Positions 26,601 through 34,163 of a DNA stretch of 64,000 nt are shown here, in pieces. The stretch comes from UBA6115 sp050953005. GTDB taxonomy: Bacteria; Bacillota; Clostridia; Christensenellales; Aristaeellaceae. Each line of letters begins with the position of its first letter. The stretch's first letter is position 1. Made by a program: the position numbers and the translations under genes. The stretch covers positions 61,326-125,325 of the forward strand of contig JBMNLV010000002.1 of assembly GCA_050953005.1 (NCBI GenBank). The letters are read 5' to 3'. A model generated the notes under the pieces. It saw only the letters and a list, made by a program, of their open reading frames with translations. It was not told where the DNA came from and did not search any database.

Positions 26601-26980
26601 TGATCCGCCTGATGGACGGGGCTGAGCCGCCGCTTACTCTGACCAAGCTGCTTAAAAAAGACGGACAGCCGGTCAGCAGCCATCGCCTGCTGAGCTGGGA
26701 GCAGCTCAGGGAGCTGATGGATCTGGCGCAGCTGCGCACCGTCGGGCTCGCGCGGGAGATTTTCCAGGGAAGGATCATCCGCTCGCCCCTGGTGCGCGCC
26801 AATGGCCGCGCAGAATGTGTTTTTTGCGTCTACCAGGGTATTTGCCGGACGGAAAAAATCACCAAGGAACCCCTGCGCCGCCATAGCCGCAAAATCAGTA
26901 TGAGGTCTCTGGCGCAGGAACGTCTGGGTGAGCCTGAGGACACCGCGGCATCCGCTGATCCGGCATTGCCAGCCGACTGA
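23642..26980 (+). CDS. addB: ATP-dependent nuclease subunit B
   Basis: 1112 residues, AddB length. With AddA it processes double-strand breaks for RecA. The N-terminus aligns in pattern with AddB (LLVPEQMTLQAERDML, QVLSPSRLATRVFDRLG), but where the Walker A loop GxxGSGK(S/T) is expected it reads ITGLGGPLWDKAAR, so the ATP-binding loop is lost. The C-terminal nuclease is intact: GTIDRVD and RVIDYKSGYNE. The iron-sulfur cysteines are present: one in YAGCPFRHF and three in CVFCVYQGIC. addA, normally next, is absent; a promoter and an unrelated small P-loop gene follow. Start ATG 23642 follows GGGAGGATGCC. Confidence 0.9.
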   Translation: MLQIITGLGGPLWDKAARTLKVSYARGRQSLLLVPEQMTLQAERDMLGVLESKGFFRLQVLSPSRLATRVFDRLGRGERVMIDERGQAMMLARTIWSLRDELRYYGSSRGRPGFVRKLAEAISEFKAAGLSARDLAQWLDGQEDEHVKLRDLAALYDAYERSMAGQLADREDRDFEMLRRLEAGRLFAGHDVVVHGFDLLTPPLIRLICVLAGQADSLMVTLVIDREADPDGSAFGPVHRSVSHLQEDLDALGLPWTQRSLPERPQPRSAALEHLRKQLLRLRPAPFEGFPEGLRLYAGKTPYEEVRRVAQLIHDQLSRGDDPRGIAVYYAQDSYAALLPGVLRDYGIPHFVADKQPILAQALVRCLLDALRCIQNAAWRPADVYSYLKSPYSPLMGPEAWQLENYGRAYGIRGRMWTRAFTRGQEEERQAAEELRRRAITPVDRMREGLFKARSAAASIRAVLQFLEDIKAEQTVQELDAQLQAQGLLEEAQRERQVWEQLMGLFEQMDQLLGAQRIPLGRFAEWLEAGLSMTMLSAVPPLQHSVQAGELGQLMAREPHSVYILGLNNGVLSVSEDSLLADGERERVAGGLKTRLNLPLSEREGIRQLDWWKAASAAAFRLHLSYALSDDQGTALAPLIELIRVKRVFPQLMEEGGVLSALREPLPATPEMALDELALRLTAGDLDMPWRQAWAWLLSSPVWQTHARAILAAALGDGLPQSELSPQAARVFRRDDVVSVSRLESYAGCPFRHFVAYGLSPVEREEWALEARDLGTFYHAAMDGFVRLVKDDPSWRGMNREQAQQKMDCVLEDLTRGWEDAPWADTPRARHAARSATGICRRMAWALTEGRAVSGFAPWGSELRFGPNEGLPALEIHLEGGNILRLRGTIDRVDTAVLDDRLTLVRVIDYKSGYNELSGGDLEAGVQLQLMLYLRTALDLLSGSLPAGAFYQRLADPLVTASDEEQAIRKGQEALRLEGVLLEEPRVIRLMDGAEPPLTLTKLLKKDGQPVSSHRLLSWEQLRELMDLAQLRTVGLAREIFQGRIIRSPLVRANGRAECVFCVYQGICRTEKITKEPLRRHSRKISMRSLAQERLGEPEDTAASADPALPAD

Positions 26981-27097
26981 AGATAAAACACAAAAAAACC
27001 GTTTGGCCGTCTACCGGGAACCGTTAGCGGATGGTATAGTAGCGCAATCTGTGGTATAATCTAATCAAACAGATTACATAAGAGAGGGGAGAGTCCC

Positions 27098-27508
27098 ATG
27101 ATTCAAGTTATTCACGGCAGAAAAGGAACCGGAAAGACCAAACGCATCATCGATCTGGCAAATGACGCCATCAAGGAGCAGAAAGGTGATGTCGTTTTTG
27201 TTGATGACGACAACCGGTACATGTTTGACCTGCGCCATGAGATCCGCTTCGTCAACGCTGGCGAGTACGGCATGGTCAGCCCCGAGATGTTTTTTGGCTT
27301 CCTGTGCGGCATGCTGGCGCAGAATTTTGATGTGTCAGCCGTGTTTATCGATGCCTTCCTCAAGCTGGTGCACGCCAAGCCCAACGAGACCGAATGGTTC
27401 TTCAGGCAGCTGGAGGAGCTCAGCGAGAAACGCCATATCTTGTTTGTGCTGTCGGTCAGCTGCGATGACTCCGAGGCGCCCGACTATATCCGCAAACATT
27501 TTATCTAA
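27098..27508 (+). CDS. Small P-loop ATP-binding protein
   Basis: 136 residues with a Walker A motif GRKGTGKT at residues 7-14 and a Walker B-like FVDDDNRYMF. This compact family is common in Clostridia and is sometimes misnamed twitching-motility protein; its function is not known to me. Start ATG 27098 is preceded by GAGGGGAGAG. A TATAAT at 27055-27060 suggests its own promoter downstream of addB. It ends directly before palindromic element copy 3. Confidence 0.72.
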   Translation: MIQVIHGRKGTGKTKRIIDLANDAIKEQKGDVVFVDDDNRYMFDLRHEIRFVNAGEYGMVSPEMFFGFLCGMLAQNFDVSAVFIDAFLKLVHAKPNETEWFFRQLEELSEKRHILFVLSVSCDDSEAPDYIRKHFI

Positions 27509-27514
27509 ACTGTA

Positions 27515-27600
27515 ACAGCGCAGTTGCCGGCTACGCCTCATTTTTCGGCTTAGCGCAGCCATCAAAAATCCTCGCCCCATCAGTGTATTTGCTCATTCGT
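27515..27600. repeat. Intergenic palindromic element, partial copy 3
   Basis: Contains GGCTACGCC...GGCTTAGC and ATCAAAAATCCTCGCC, the same core strings as copies 1 and 2, but lacks the long outer arms. Probably a degenerate copy. Confidence 0.4.
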
Positions 27601-27701
27601 TCAGTATGAGCGCCTTGTTGCCATTCAGGAAACCATATAAGATAACATAGAAAAACGGCGGGGAGGATGACGCCGCATCTTCTCCCCGCTTTTGCGCTAT
27701 T

Positions 27702-28610
27702 TTATTTTTTAACAATCCCGAAGCTGTCCAGCACATAGGGCGTGTCGCCCTGGTTGCGGTCAATTTCATAAACTACCGCCGTAATGCGCTCAGGGGTTAC
27801 ATAGATTTCCACAAAGTTTTGAATAATGCTGCGCGGAGGCCGGCTGGTATCCTCTTCGGTGGCATACTTGGCCGCGCTGCTCTCCGGGGCGTTGATGAAC
27901 TTGTCGTAAAACGCCGCGTCATGATCCAGAATTTTCTTGTTCTTATAGTAAACCTTCGGTCCGGCGGTATTGGGAATCATATAGACTACGCCCTGTGGGT
28001 TTTTCATGTGGTTTACAACAAGATCCGCGTGGGCAATTTCGACCATTACCGGCTCCTGGGCTTCACCCTTTTCATTGATGGGCTTTGAAACCGCATAGAT
28101 ATGGTCATGACCCTGAAGCACCAGGTCAATGCCTGCCTGCGCGAGGATGGGAACCACCAGGGTGCGCACACCGTTTGCATCTATAATGTCGCTGTCTGTC
28201 GCGTGATTGGAGGTAGTGTAAGGCCCTTTGTGCATCACCGCAATCAGCCAATCCACGCCCCTCGCCTTCGCCAGGGCAGCGTCCTGCTTCAGCCACGCAA
28301 TCTGCCTTGGGGTGAAGTTGGCATATTCAGGAGAATCCTCATTGGTGTTGAGCATGATAAAGTGGGTGTTTTCGTAATCAAAACTATAATACACACCGGT
28401 TTTGGTTGAAGAGCCTTCCACCGGCTCCAGATTGAAATGCTCATAAAAGGACTGGTTGTCCTCATCATGGTTGCCGGCCACCGCCATGAAGGGCAGGTTG
28501 AAGAGCGTATCATCCGCTGCGTCCATTACCCAGCCCCACTGTTCTTCCTTCATTCCGGTGTCCACCACGTCGCCGTTAATGATCATAAAATCAGCCGCAT
28601 GTTTTAGTGT
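27702..28610 (-). pseudogene. Calcineurin-like metallophosphoesterase lacking its N-terminus
   Basis: About 294 residues can be read from the internal ATG 28586; the frame stays open about 30 bases further without a credible start. Metal blocks GDVVD, GNHDED and GHDHIY are present, but the first block (DxH) and any signal peptide, which should occupy about the first 60-100 residues of this purple-acid-phosphatase-like family, are absent. No ribosome binding site precedes the ATG. The break falls at the promoter region of the divergent peptidase gene. A short active product cannot be excluded, but loss of the DxH block argues against catalysis. Confidence 0.7.
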
Positions 28611-28651
28611 ATAATATAGATATCATGTTTTTTTGTTTCAAGGAGGTTGAC

Positions 28652-29344
28652 ATGTATCTGGATTCCACTGCGCTGCTCCTGATTCCCGCCCTGCTGCTGG
28701 CGCTGATCGCACAAGGCCGTATCAAGGCCGCCTATTCAAAGTACGGCAAGGTGCCTGTCGCTTCGCGCGTGACCGGCGCGGAGGCTGCGCAGCGCATGCT
28801 GCGCGATCAAGGCAACGACGCGGTGCGCATTCAGCCGGTGCGCGGACAATTGACCGATCATTACGACCCCCGCAACGAGACGCTCAGCTTGTCGGAGGAG
28901 GTGTACGGCAGCGCCAGTGTTGCAGCGGTGGGGATCGCTGCGCATGAGGTCGGCCATGCCATGCAAAAACGTGATGATTACGCCCCCCTGGGACTGCGCT
29001 CCATGGTAGTGCCGGCAGTGTCCATTGGTTCCGGGCTGTCCATGCCCATCTTTGTCCTGGGGCTGATCATGTCCTGGCGGCCGCTGCTGTATGCGGGCAT
29101 TGCGCTGTTTTCTTTGACAGTGCTGTTTTCCCTGATTACCCTGCCGGTTGAATTCAACGCCTCCAGACGCGCGATGACCATGCTTCAAACCTCCGGAATC
29201 ATCACCAGCCAGGAGGAGGAGCGGGGGGTACGCAAAGTGCTCAACGCAGCCGCCATGACCTATGTCGCCGCTGCCATTGGCGCGATCCTGCAGCTGTTGC
29301 GGTTGATTCTTCTGGCCCGGGGAGGATCCCGCAGACGGGATTGA
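28652..29344 (+). CDS. YugP-family membrane zinc metallopeptidase
   Basis: 230 residues from ATG 28652 (AAGGAGG seven bases upstream). One N-terminal helix, the zinc motif HEVGHAMQ near residue 100, two or three further membrane helices (VPAVSIGSGLSMPIFVLGLIM, LLYAGIALFSLTVLFSLITL) and a conserved EFNASRRAM segment: the YugP (DUF/peptidase_membr) family. Predicted to cleave membrane or near-membrane substrates; physiological target unknown. A TATAAT at 28611-28616 fits a promoter. Confidence 0.87.
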   Translation: MYLDSTALLLIPALLLALIAQGRIKAAYSKYGKVPVASRVTGAEAAQRMLRDQGNDAVRIQPVRGQLTDHYDPRNETLSLSEEVYGSASVAAVGIAAHEVGHAMQKRDDYAPLGLRSMVVPAVSIGSGLSMPIFVLGLIMSWRPLLYAGIALFSLTVLFSLITLPVEFNASRRAMTMLQTSGIITSQEEERGVRKVLNAAAMTYVAAAIGAILQLLRLILLARGGSRRRD

Positions 29345-29466
29345 CCCTGGTTTTAATCTTTATATCAGCATGAGCCGTTAAACTTGCTTGATACGATCTA
29401 TATTTGCGCGATGCCCTGCCAATGCGGCGCGGCATCGCATTTTTGCGGTTTTTGACCACGCTGTGA

Positions 29467-29495
29467 TTGTCCGTGGACAGGGTTTTTGCTATGAT
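29467..29495 (+). promoter_or_regulatory. SigA promoter for MATE transporter
   Basis: TTGTCC, 17 bases, TATGAT, about 30 bases before the start at 29528. Confidence 0.6.
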
Positions 29496-29527
29496 ACTGC
29501 CAAGTATCGAAATTGGAGGTCACCGGA

Positions 29528-30970
29528 TTGCATCATTTGATGAGGCGTTTGTTCGCCTCTTCGTCATTGGTCAGAGAAGATCAACGCCTGGGCGAACTGC
29601 CTGACAGCCGGACTGCCTACAGGAACGTCATAGTGATCGCGCTGCCGGCCATCGCGGAACTGGTGCTGATGAGCCTGATCAGCTCCGCGGATACCATCAT
29701 GGTAGGACAACTGGGGAAAACCGCCCTGGCTGCGGTCTCTTTGCCCGGTCAGCCCCGCATGATCATGCTGGCGCTCTTTTTTGCGCTCAATGTGGGTGTC
29801 ACGGCCATCGTAGCCCGGCGCAAGGGGGAGAGGCGCCCTGATGCCGCCAACGCCACCCTGCGCAACGCCATTGTGCTGGGCTTTGGGCTGTCGGTTGTGG
29901 TGGCGGGCCTGGCCATCGCGTTTGCCGAGCCGCTGATGCGCCTGGCCGGCGGGCACGACCGGACCGCGGATGACGCGGCTGTGCTGCGTGGCGCCATTGA
30001 TTATTTCACCATCATGGCCTATGCCCTGCCCATCAACGCAATCAGCATGTGTGTCAACGCCGCGCTGCGCGGCGTGGGAGACACCAAAATCCCCATGAAA
30101 ACCAACATCATCTCCAACCTGGTCAACGTGTTTTTCAACTATCTGCTCATATTTGGACATCTCGGATTTCCGCGGCTTGAGATCCGCGGCGCGGCGCTGG
30201 CCAGCGTGATCGGCATGTTTACCGGGATGGTCCTGGCGCTGATGGCGGTCATGCACGCGCCGGACAGCTATTTGCGCATTTCCGTCAAGGACAACTGGCG
30301 CCTGGACCCGCATACGCTGGGCGCCATCATCAAGGTGGGCGGCAACGCCGTGGTGGAGCAGGCCAGCATGCGCGTGGGTTTCTTTCTGTATTCGCGCATC
30401 ATGTATTCCCTGGGCGTCACGATGTTCGCCGCCCACAATATCGCCATGCAGTTCCTGGCGCTCACCTTCAATTTTGCCGAGGGCCTCTCGATTGCGGCGA
30501 CCTCGCTGGTAGGGCAGAACCTGGGCCGGAAACGGCGCGATCTCAGCCTCCTGTACGGCAAGGCCGCCCAGCGCGTCGCGCTGGTGTTGAGCCTGGTGCT
30601 GGGCAGCTTTACCGCATTGGTGCGCTATCCGATCGGCCAGCTGTTTATCAACGCGGACACGCCGGACGCGGCCAATGTCATTATGTTTGCCGCGGAAACC
30701 CTGCTGATTGTGGCCCTGATGCAGCCGCTGCAAATGTCCTCTGTGGTGCTGTCCGGCGCCCTGCGCGGCGCGGGGGACAACCTGTATGTGGCCGGGGTCA
30801 TGGTCGTGTGCGTTTCCGTCATCCGCCCGATCATGGCCAGTCTGGCGGTCAATGTATTTCACCTGAGCCTGGCTTTGACCTGGCTGGCCAGTCTGGCGGA
30901 GATCGGCATCCGCCTGGTGTTTTTCTATCAACGCTTTGAAAGCGGAGAATGGGCTTTCAAGAAAGTATAA
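29528..30970 (+). CDS. MATE-family multidrug/cation efflux transporter
   Basis: 480 residues and about twelve membrane helices in two homologous halves. Motifs include SADTIMVGQLGKTALAAVSLPGQ in helix 1-2 and the matching GVTMFAAHNIAMQFLAL in the second half, and ALRGVGDTKIPM / ALRGAGDNLYVA after helices 6 and 12. Couples Na+ or H+ influx to export of drugs or metabolites. The TTG at 29528 sits seven bases after GGAGG; the first ATG (29540) is too far, so TTG initiation is preferred. Substrate not predictable. Confidence 0.88.
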   Translation: MHHLMRRLFASSSLVREDQRLGELPDSRTAYRNVIVIALPAIAELVLMSLISSADTIMVGQLGKTALAAVSLPGQPRMIMLALFFALNVGVTAIVARRKGERRPDAANATLRNAIVLGFGLSVVVAGLAIAFAEPLMRLAGGHDRTADDAAVLRGAIDYFTIMAYALPINAISMCVNAALRGVGDTKIPMKTNIISNLVNVFFNYLLIFGHLGFPRLEIRGAALASVIGMFTGMVLALMAVMHAPDSYLRISVKDNWRLDPHTLGAIIKVGGNAVVEQASMRVGFFLYSRIMYSLGVTMFAAHNIAMQFLALTFNFAEGLSIAATSLVGQNLGRKRRDLSLLYGKAAQRVALVLSLVLGSFTALVRYPIGQLFINADTPDAANVIMFAAETLLIVALMQPLQMSSVVLSGALRGAGDNLYVAGVMVVCVSVIRPIMASLAVNVFHLSLALTWLASLAEIGIRLVFFYQRFESGEWAFKKV

Positions 30971-31026
30971 TAGGTTGGAATTTAGAGATATTTTTCCATT
31001 CCGGATGATGAGAGGCGGGACAGCAG

Positions 31027-31107
31027 GTGTCTGAAAAGAAATTGACTGCGCGGCAACTGGATACCAAGATTGCCGGCATCAACGAAAGCATTGCTGAATC
31101 AAGATAA
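31027..31107 (+). CDS. Possible 26-residue peptide
   Basis: GTG 31027 to TAA 31105-31107 encodes a 26-residue, charged, helical peptide (start MSEKKLTARQ, end ESIAESR), preceded by GAGAGGCGGGA. It lies between the MATE gene and the terminator. It may be a real small protein or the stump of a longer one. Weak evidence. Confidence 0.25.
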   Translation: MSEKKLTARQLDTKIAGINESIAESR

Positions 31108-31123
31108 AGAATGAGTTTAATAA

Positions 31124-31162
31124 AATACGCCGCGGCTCCATTCCCGGGAGCCGCGGCGTATT
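31124..31162. terminator. Bidirectional terminator
   Basis: Perfect 16-bp stem AATACGCCGCGGCTCC / GGAGCCGCGGCGTATT with a 7-base loop, A-rich on the left and T-rich on the right, between convergent genes. Confidence 0.9.
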
Positions 31163-31173
31163 CTTTGATGTAC

Positions 31174-32094
31174 TCAGGCGAGGTACTCGCTCATCGCGGC
31201 CTCGATCATCGCTTCGCAGGCGTCCGCCTTCTGCTTGTCCTGTGCGCTCAATGGCGCCAGCGGCGCGCGCACGCCGCCGCAGTTGATGCCCCGGCGCCGC
31301 AGCAGCTCTTTGATCAGGGCGTACATGCTGCCCTGCGCCGCGCACATCTGATAAATGATGAGGCAGATGTCGTTTTGCAGCTGGGCGGCGCGGGCTACCT
31401 GCCCGTCCTGCACCAGCTCATACAGCTTGACATACAGGCGGGGCATGGCCGCGTAGGTGCCTCCAATGCCGCCGTTCGCGCCCATCAGCAGGCCGCCGGC
31501 CAGTTGCTCGTCAGGGCCGTTGAAGACCGTGATCGCGCCCTTTCCGGCGTCGTTGAACATCTGGATGTCCTGCACCGGCAAGGAGGAGTTTTTGACGCCC
31601 ACCACGCGCGGGTTTTTAAGCATTTCATTCAGCAGCGGAATCGTCAGGCTGACGCCGGCCAACTGGGGGATGTTGTAAATGATGAAATCGGTGTTGGGCG
31701 CGGCCGAGCTGATATCATTCCAATATCTGGCGATGGCGTGTTCAGGCAGGCGGAAATAAATGGGGGGGATGGCCGCGATCGCGTCAACGCCCAGCTTTTG
31801 CGCGTGCCGCGCCAGCGCCATGGAATCCCGGGTATTGTTGGCGGCCACATGGGCGATGATGACCATCTTGCCGCCGACTGCTTCCATCACGTTTTCCAGC
31901 AGCGTCATGCGCTCCTGGACGCCCAGGTAGATGCATTCGCCGGAGGAACCGTTGACATACAGCCCCTGGACGCCCTGGGCAAGCAGGTGGCGCGCCAGCG
32001 CCTGGGTACGGCTGCCGGAAATCTCGCCCACATCGTTATAACAGGCATAGAACGCAGGGAAGATGCCCTTGTATTTGGTAAGTTTGTCTTGCAT
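31174..32094 (-). CDS. nanA: N-acetylneuraminate lyase-type aldolase (DapA/NanA family)
   Basis: 306 residues from ATG 32094. Cleaves N-acetylneuraminate to ManNAc and pyruvate via a Schiff-base lysine. Family motifs: GSSGE (carboxylate binding), YNIPQLAGV with the catalytic Tyr in the form typical of NanA, and VVGVKNSS with the catalytic Lys. It is the last gene of a transport operon (binding protein, two permeases) opposite a FadR-type regulator and an N-acylglucosamine 2-epimerase, which together favour sialic acid over the other DapA-family substrates. Start overlaps the 3' end of the permease gene region by none; spacing is 28 bases. Confidence 0.82.
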   Translation of the reverse strand: MQDKLTKYKGIFPAFYACYNDVGEISGSRTQALARHLLAQGVQGLYVNGSSGECIYLGVQERMTLLENVMEAVGGKMVIIAHVAANNTRDSMALARHAQKLGVDAIAAIPPIYFRLPEHAIARYWNDISSAAPNTDFIIYNIPQLAGVSLTIPLLNEMLKNPRVVGVKNSSLPVQDIQMFNDAGKGAITVFNGPDEQLAGGLLMGANGGIGGTYAAMPRLYVKLYELVQDGQVARAAQLQNDICLIIYQMCAAQGSMYALIKELLRRRGINCGGVRAPLAPLSAQDKQKADACEAMIEAAMSEYLA

Positions 32095-32122
32095 GGTGAT
32101 ATGCCTCTTTCTTGGCGCTGTC

Positions 32123-33175
32123 TTAACCTTTGACAGCACCCATGGTAATACCGCGGGTAAAGAAACGCTGGAACATCAGGAAAACCACAACGATGGGAAC
32201 GGCGGCCACGGCTGCGCCGGCCATAATCAGTCCGAAGTCGGTGGACATTTCAGCCTGCAGGGTTGCGATGCCGACTGAGATCGTAAAGGTGCGCTGAGTA
32301 TTGAGCATCAGCAGTTGCATGAAGTAGTCGTTCCAGGCTGAAATAAAGGTAAAGATGGCCAGGGCGCCGATGCCGGGCGCTACCATGGGCAGCACAATTC
32401 GGACAAAAGTTTGCACTTCGCCCGCGCCATCGATGCGGGCGGCTTCCAGGATGGAGCCGGGGATGTTCTCCGAGAACTGCTTCATCAGGAAAACGCCGAA
32501 GGGCCAGCCCACGGTAGGGAAGATGACAGCCCAGAGGGTGTTGTGCAGCCTCAGGAATCCCATTTCCTTGAGCAGGGGGATCAGGATGACTTGCTTGGGC
32601 AGAGCCATGGCCATGACAAAAACAGAGAAAATCAGGGCGCGCCCCGCGAAGCGCTTTTTGGCGATGGCGTATCCTGCCATGGTGGCTGTGATGCAGGTGA
32701 GCAGCATGGACATGCCACAGATAAAAATGGTGTTCCACAACCAGGTCATTGCCGGCCGCTCAAACAGCTTGGCATAATTGTTCAACTGGGGGGCGGGCTG
32801 CCACAGCACGCCGGTGTTTGTGACATAATACCCGACTGATATTGCCAGCCCGGCCAGCAGCACGCCGCAGGCAACCAGCAACGCTGGTTTTGGCATCGGT
32901 TTCTTCCGGTTGGCAATCACGATGCCTGTAAATGATGCAATGACAATCACCAGCGGCAGACCGACCAGCCGGAGGAAGTTTGCCCAGCCAGGATGGCTCA
33001 GGTCCAGCGCCTCCTGGGGAAACCACTGCGGCCGGGGAGAGTTGATGACCGCGGCGCTTTTTATGGAGCCGGTCAGAATCCAGTACAGCGGGAATACGAA
33101 AAAGACGACCAGCGCCAATAGCACAATGATGGAGAGGACGCGGTAGGGAGTGGTTTTTTGTACGCTTGTTTGCAT
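32123..33175 (-). CDS. Sugar ABC transporter permease, MalG-type, with an extra hydrophobic insertion
   Basis: 350 residues, about 65 more than usual for this family. The first helix (residues 13-35) is followed at about 65-125 by two additional hydrophobic segments (VGLPLVIVIASFTGIVIAN and PALLVACGVLLAGLAISVGYYV) before the standard core. The EAA loop EAARIDGAGEVQTFVRIVLP contacts the ATPase. It pairs with the MalF-type permease 15 bases upstream. No ATPase gene is in the operon, so a shared MsmX-type ATPase is likely. Predicted cargo: sialic acid or a related amino sugar. Confidence 0.87.
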   Translation of the reverse strand: MQTSVQKTTPYRVLSIIVLLALVVFFVFPLYWILTGSIKSAAVINSPRPQWFPQEALDLSHPGWANFLRLVGLPLVIVIASFTGIVIANRKKPMPKPALLVACGVLLAGLAISVGYYVTNTGVLWQPAPQLNNYAKLFERPAMTWLWNTIFICGMSMLLTCITATMAGYAIAKKRFAGRALIFSVFVMAMALPKQVILIPLLKEMGFLRLHNTLWAVIFPTVGWPFGVFLMKQFSENIPGSILEAARIDGAGEVQTFVRIVLPMVAPGIGALAIFTFISAWNDYFMQLLMLNTQRTFTISVGIATLQAEMSTDFGLIMAGAAVAAVPIVVVFLMFQRFFTRGITMGAVKG

Positions 33176-33190
33176 CTGTCTTCTCCTCTC

Positions 33191-34093
33191 CTACTCGTTC
33201 TCGCTCTTGGCCAGGCGGAACTGAATAAAGCTGAACAGCGCGATCAGCAGGGCCAGCAGGATGCCCATGGCATTTCCGTAGCCATACTCATTGAGCTTGT
33301 AGGCATGGTAATAGATGTTGTACATAATGGTGTTGGTGGCGTTGTTGGGGCCGCCCGAGGTCAGCAGCTGAATGAGCGCGAAGCACTGGAAGGAGTTGAT
33401 GGTGGTGATGACCAGGATATACAGTGTGGTCGGCATGATCTGCGGCCACTTGATTTTCCAGAACACCTGCAGGTGGTTTGCGCCATCCACCTCGCTTGCC
33501 TCTACCAGAGAGGGATCCACATTGGCCAGGGCTGAGATGTACAGCACGATGGGCTGGCCGATGGAGGTGGTCAGCAGGATGGCGATGATGCACCACAGCG
33601 CATAGGCGGGATTCCCCAGCCAGTTGATGTTGCTGGAGATGATTCCCAGGCTTTTGCAGACATAGTTGAGCAGGCCATAGTAGTTATTGAATATCCACTT
33701 CCACACCACCGTGACGGCAACGGTGCCTGTTACGATGGGCAGATAAAACACGATGCGGAAAAATGAGGAGGCCGCGTTGTTCATCTTGTACACAACCGAT
33801 GCCACCCACAAAGAAAACAACATTACCACCGGAACGGATACCAACACGATGATCAGGGTGTTCCAGGTGGACTTGAGGAAGATCTTGTCCTGAAAGGCGC
33901 GGATGTAGTTGGCAAAGCCCACATAGTCAAAATCCGTCATGGAGTAATTGGTGAAACTGGTCACCAGCGCCATTCCCATTGGAAAAATGACAAAGCCCAG
34001 AAAGAACAGCAGGCTGGGCAGCATGAAAGCATAGCCCACCAGGTTTTCCCGGCGACGGCGCTCTTTGGCCTGTTGGGTCAGGGTGAACTGCAT
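33191..34093 (-). CDS. Sugar ABC transporter permease, MalF-type
   Basis: 300 residues, six membrane helices, N-terminus MQFTLTQQAKERRRRENLVGYAF and EAA loop EASEVDGANHLQVFWKIKWP. Forms the membrane channel with the MalG-type protein. AAAGGAGG lies seven bases before ATG 34093. It is separated from the binding-protein gene by an attenuating hairpin (34108-34146), a common arrangement that keeps permease amounts below those of the binding protein. Confidence 0.88.
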   Translation of the reverse strand: MQFTLTQQAKERRRRENLVGYAFMLPSLLFFLGFVIFPMGMALVTSFTNYSMTDFDYVGFANYIRAFQDKIFLKSTWNTLIIVLVSVPVVMLFSLWVASVVYKMNNAASSFFRIVFYLPIVTGTVAVTVVWKWIFNNYYGLLNYVCKSLGIISSNINWLGNPAYALWCIIAILLTTSIGQPIVLYISALANVDPSLVEASEVDGANHLQVFWKIKWPQIMPTTLYILVITTINSFQCFALIQLLTSGGPNNATNTIMYNIYYHAYKLNEYGYGNAMGILLALLIALFSFIQFRLAKSENE

Positions 34094-34107
34094 GAACGAA
34101 CCTCCTT

Positions 34108-34146
34108 TAAAGAAAAGGCGCTCCCCGCCGTGCGGGCAAGGAGCGC
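34108..34146 (-). terminator. Intra-operon attenuator hairpin
   Basis: GCGCTCC / GGAGCGC with an inner CCGC/GCGG; on the minus strand it is followed by CCTTTTCTTT. Located between the binding-protein gene and the first permease. Confidence 0.7.
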
Positions 34147-34163
34147 TCTTTCACAAAGCTTGC

